The notes under the pieces are model-generated. The model ran no database searches, was not told the origin of the DNA, and saw only the letters and a list, made by a program, of their open reading frames with translations. From assembly GCA_021234155.1 (NCBI GenBank), contig JAJEKV010000013.1, positions 17,709,781 through 17,773,780 of the forward strand: a stretch of 64,000 nt of DNA, given 5' to 3'. Of the stretch, positions 61,049 to 64,000 are shown one piece after another (positions within the stretch are counted from its first letter, which is position 1; every line of letters starts with the position of its first letter). Position numbers and translations under genes: made by a program. This DNA is from Isoetes taiwanensis. Its lineage: Eukaryota; Streptophyta; Lycopodiopsida; Isoetales; Isoetaceae.

Positions 61049-62050
61049 TGATAAAAACTAATCTCCAAAATAATAAGCTGAATACCTGGAATAGACTTAT
61101 AAAATGTGTCTGCTACATGTTCTGGATGCTTCATTCGACCTGATGTTTGTCCTATATATAAGCAGTCATGCATGCAGGATACATTAGGATACAATAATAC
61201 TGAGAAGGCAATCTGCATCATCCCAAGCTACGTACCTTAATCAATGTTCTACAATTTAGGTTCCTCGTAATATCAAAGAAATAACTTACCCAAACAGATG
61301 CAATAGGAAAATGGCCCACATCAGCAAACATAGCTTCGATCCCTGGTGATATATGCATTGTACATCAGAACATGCTAACAACTGCTATAAATTATGCAGA
61401 TATCGTTCCTTTAAGTGAAATCCAAACTTGTCATTTATTTAATTTGAAATAGTAATAAGTGTACATCTGGTTGAATGCTTTGAGGTCACGTGGATTATAT
61501 TTTAAAATGTTATGGATTCGAATTAATCCAATGAAAAGACCAAATGAATATTGGTGTTGCAAACATGAATCCAACTTTGTCTGTGCCAAAGCGCAGAACG
61601 AGAAAGCGTGCTAAAGAATAATAACTGACAGAATCACCACATCTGTTATATGGGCAAAAACCATCTAAATTAGTAGAAAATAAGACAATAGTTTCTTAGA
61701 AATGACATTGATTCTTAGAAATGACATTGAGGTTGGCAAGAGAGTACTTTGGCCTAGAGATGTTGCTTTAAGATTAATTCCTTGAATACCTGACCTAACT
61801 GCATACAATCAACCACAATACATGTAACATGAAATCACGTCCATAAACCACCAAATTTTCACACCTAAAGAGTGCATCATGGCACATAAAAAATGAGAAT
61901 CTGGTTTGCATAATAGTTGTTCGTTTGAGCATCCTTCAGGGCTTAAGAGCCGGATAGACCGTATGAACAGCAGCAAAGGGTGTTGTGTAGCAACAATAGT
62001 GACCGGTAGATTGGTAAATTACTGGCAATATGCAGGTTGGATCAGTTTCT
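61049..62050. other. Upstream of the RpiA gene, nothing recognised
   Basis: AT-rich with no coding frame of note. Confidence 0.35.
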
Positions 62051-62133
62051 AGAATATTCTAGGCATATACTATAACATGGAAATATGTTGGAAACCCACA
62101 CGAGAGTTTTGCCCTTCTAGGGGCAACTCAAAA
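62051..62133 (-). repeat. Dispersed hairpin repeat, copy 3 (diverged)
   Basis: Reverse complement reads GAGTTGCCCCTAGAAGGGC, then GTGTGGGTTTCC and AGTATATGCCTAGAATATTC, aligning with copies at 11496 and 59021 with more mismatches. It lies about 220 bp upstream of the RpiA start. Confidence 0.65.
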
Positions 62134-62349
62134 ACACGGAACTCTGAACCTCTAGAAACCCGGGTTAAATGAGAGCCTAATCTTACATTTTAATCGAAGT
62201 TGACTAGAGTCAAGGTCAAGGAGCAAATTGCGGACAGCCGAGCAAAAAGAAACAGCCACGGTTGGACCAATCAGATTATGCCTTCTACTCTGAGGAAACA
62301 GCCAAATTATTGAACACATTTCTAGAACTAGGGAGGCCGGACCAGCACA

Positions 62350-64000
62350 ATGATCATGGCGTCTTGTCCCCTCGATCAAACTTCCAGAGCTTCAATGTCT
62401 TCAGCTTGTTCTGCTCGTTTACTAAGTGTACAGGAAACTAGATTCGACTGGGAATGTACCAGATTAGGCTCTGCCTCTGGTAATTTGTATCAAGTTGGGA
62501 AATGTTATCTTAGGAAGCCATCGGCACAGGGTCGGTTACATTACAATGCTCAAATCAGCCGACCAGCTGTTATAGAAGCAAGTTCTCCATCTCCAACTCC
62601 GCCATCAGGTTTGTGGGTTTATGTTTGTTATTGCATGCATGCCTTATAGTGTACAGTCTATGTCTCTATACAGCATCTGCATGTCCTTAATGTGTACATA
62701 CAGGACTCGATTGGGATACATAGATGATGTGTGTATGTGTTGGATAAGAGTTACTTGATCTCCACCATGGCATATTCTTAAGACAGCCCAGTTTTCAGCT
62801 AGGAGCATCCAGCTTGAATAGTTCCATGTAGCCTCCCCATCAAAGTACATGAGACATAGCAGTCTTCATGGGTATCACATTGATAATTTGAAGGAATTAT
62901 AGGTTTTGACCATTTGTACCTAGATACATGTAATGCAGGCTAATTTATCATAATGATGGTGGCTACATTAGGAATTAACATGATTGTTTTGGGTCAGTGG
63001 TTGATCCAAATTTGCAGGATTCAATGAAACGAGCTGTTGCCAAAAAGGCAGTGGAGTTAGTGAAGCCGGGCATGGTTGTAGGTCTCGGCACAGGCAGTAC
63101 ATCATCGATGGCAATAGAAGAACTGGGAAAGCTTATATCGCAGGGAAAGGCATGACTACTCAATATTGGCTCTCTTGTTTTTTTTCTGAACCATGATTTA
63201 TGCTACTGCTTCTTATGCATTATATCCATGTGATTTTGTGCAATGTTCTATGCAGCTAAAAGATGTAGTTGGTGTTGGAACTAGCTATCAATCGCGAATA
63301 TTGGCACGGCAGTTTGGAGTAAAGACGGTAATAATTCCACATTGTAGTAAATAGTCTTCTTCTAAGTAACCTTCACATGTAACATAACTTTCAGGTTGAT
63401 TTAAATGATGTGAATGCAATTGACATTGCATTTGATGGGGCTGACGAGGTTCATGCATCCATGAACCTTATCAAGGTATTGTTATATATGATGGGGATGT
63501 CTTTTACAACTGATTTTATGGTTCTAAAACGTGCTGGACAATATGCAGGGTGGTGGTGCAGCACATACTATGGAAAAGGTAAATAAGCCTACCTGTTTAG
63601 CAACGTGTACTGACCAAATTTGACTATGCTCCTCATCCTTTATTATGTGGAACAGTCTGATTAACTTTTTCATGTAGTAATTAGAACACTTCTGGGGTTG
63701 GATAATACAATGCCACATTACTCATTAATGTTTTGTAAGCGTTTGCATTTTCACAAAAACATAGGTTATCTTGAGGGGTAGTTTGTATATCTTTCTTGGT
63801 AATGTCTTGGCATGAAGTATGTTATCTGTGTTTTGCAGGTTGTTGATGCAATGGCAAAGAAATGTGTTATCCTGGCAGATCAGTCAAAAGTGGTTTCGGA
63901 GCTGGGGCTTACCTTTCCTGTCCCAGTCAGTATTCTTTCTTGTTATAGATATATTGCATAAGCTCACTGGCAGCCTCGTCTTGCAGGCTTATTATGCTTA
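62350..64000 (+). CDS. Ribose-5-phosphate isomerase A family, plastid-type, 5' part (runs off the window)
   Basis: RpiA interconverts ribose-5-P and ribulose-5-P in the Calvin and pentose phosphate pathways. Exons: 62350-62608 (ATG; a second in-frame ATGGCG at 62356 has better context), 62998-63149, 63256-63327, 63395-63475, 63549-63578, 63839 to about 63925, all in phase. Exon 1 encodes a Ser/Arg-rich, acid-poor leader typical of a plastid transit peptide. Then: VKPGMVVGLGTGSTSSMAIE (phosphate-binding GTGST), VVGVGTSYQSRILARQFGVK, IDIAFDGADEVHASMNLIK (catalytic DGAD and lysine), GGGAAHTMEK (catalytic glutamate), KKCVILADQSKVVSELG. The GGGAAHT block resembles the bacterial GGGAA/C form rather than the GRGGAL of common plant paralogues. 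Intron 2 starts GC. The last donor is uncertain (63926 or 63930). No lesions seen. Confidence 0.92.

Noticed and set aside
60771-61221. Open frames on the minus strand coding for poly-Ser and poly-Val tracts
   Set aside because: They are translations of the CAA/CGA trinucleotide microsatellite and have no independent support.
1-64000. CRISPR arrays, bacterial operons, rRNA or tRNA genes
   Set aside because: No regularly spaced short repeats, no Shine-Dalgarno-led gene strings and no tRNA or rRNA cores were seen. The only tRNA-related sequences are retroelement primer-binding sites.

Overview
This is a stretch of a land-plant nuclear genome. It has spliced genes of conserved eukaryotic families (RER1, YKT6, TAF5, GRAS/LISCL, plastid-type RpiA) with plant-like GT-AG introns, and large amounts of nested LINE, Copia and Gypsy sequence. 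YKT6 and the GRAS protein are clearly plant-like but diverged from the flowering-plant forms I know. A non-seed plant such as a fern is therefore my best guess, not a demonstrated identity. I found no bacterial operon, CRISPR array, rRNA or tRNA gene.

Layout: 1-2 kb, an RER1 gene (minus) with a frame-breaking 8-nt gap in one exon and a perfect 108-bp tandem duplication in its first intron. 2.9-5.1 kb, a decayed LINE (plus). 7.3-7.9 kb, a Gypsy integrase relic (minus). 8.4-10.5 kb, a single-exon GRAS gene of the SCL9/SCL14 (LISCL) type (minus) with many 1-2 nt indels in its GRAS domain. 10.7-12.7 kb, direct repeats, a hairpin-bearing dispersed repeat and an unrecognised coding fragment. 16.9-21.0 kb, a 5'-truncated LINE (minus) with poly(A) and a target-site duplication. 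21.8-24.4 kb, a small retroposed insertion, a perfect 58-bp palindrome and a MITE-like element. 24.5-33.4 kb, another LINE carrying a ~957-bp tandem duplication and split by a complete Copia element (26724-32292). 33.5-38.9 kb, a broken Gypsy element, then C/T-rich open frames of unknown origin to 40.6 kb. 40.9-45.5 kb, a second Copia element (minus) that lacks gag.

46.9-48.8 kb holds an intact six-exon YKT6 R-SNARE gene (minus), the best-supported gene here. 48.8-57.4 kb is mostly featureless apart from two hairpins. 57.4-58.8 kb is a TAF5 pseudogene whose middle has been lost. 59.1-59.6 kb is a Kelch-repeat fragment. 60.6-61.1 kb has tandem and microsatellite repeats. 62.35 kb to the right edge is the 5' half of a ribose-5-phosphate isomerase gene (plus) with intact exons, one of them apparently followed by a GC-AG intron.

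The genes do not form a functional cluster: RER1 and YKT6 both act in ER/Golgi traffic, but that looks coincidental. I found no convincing novel molecular system. The most interesting items are the collapsed TAF5 copy, the dispersed hairpin repeat, the insertion whose empty site is preserved 11 kb away, the long near-perfect hairpins, and the question of whether the GRAS and RER1 frameshifts are real or consensus errors.
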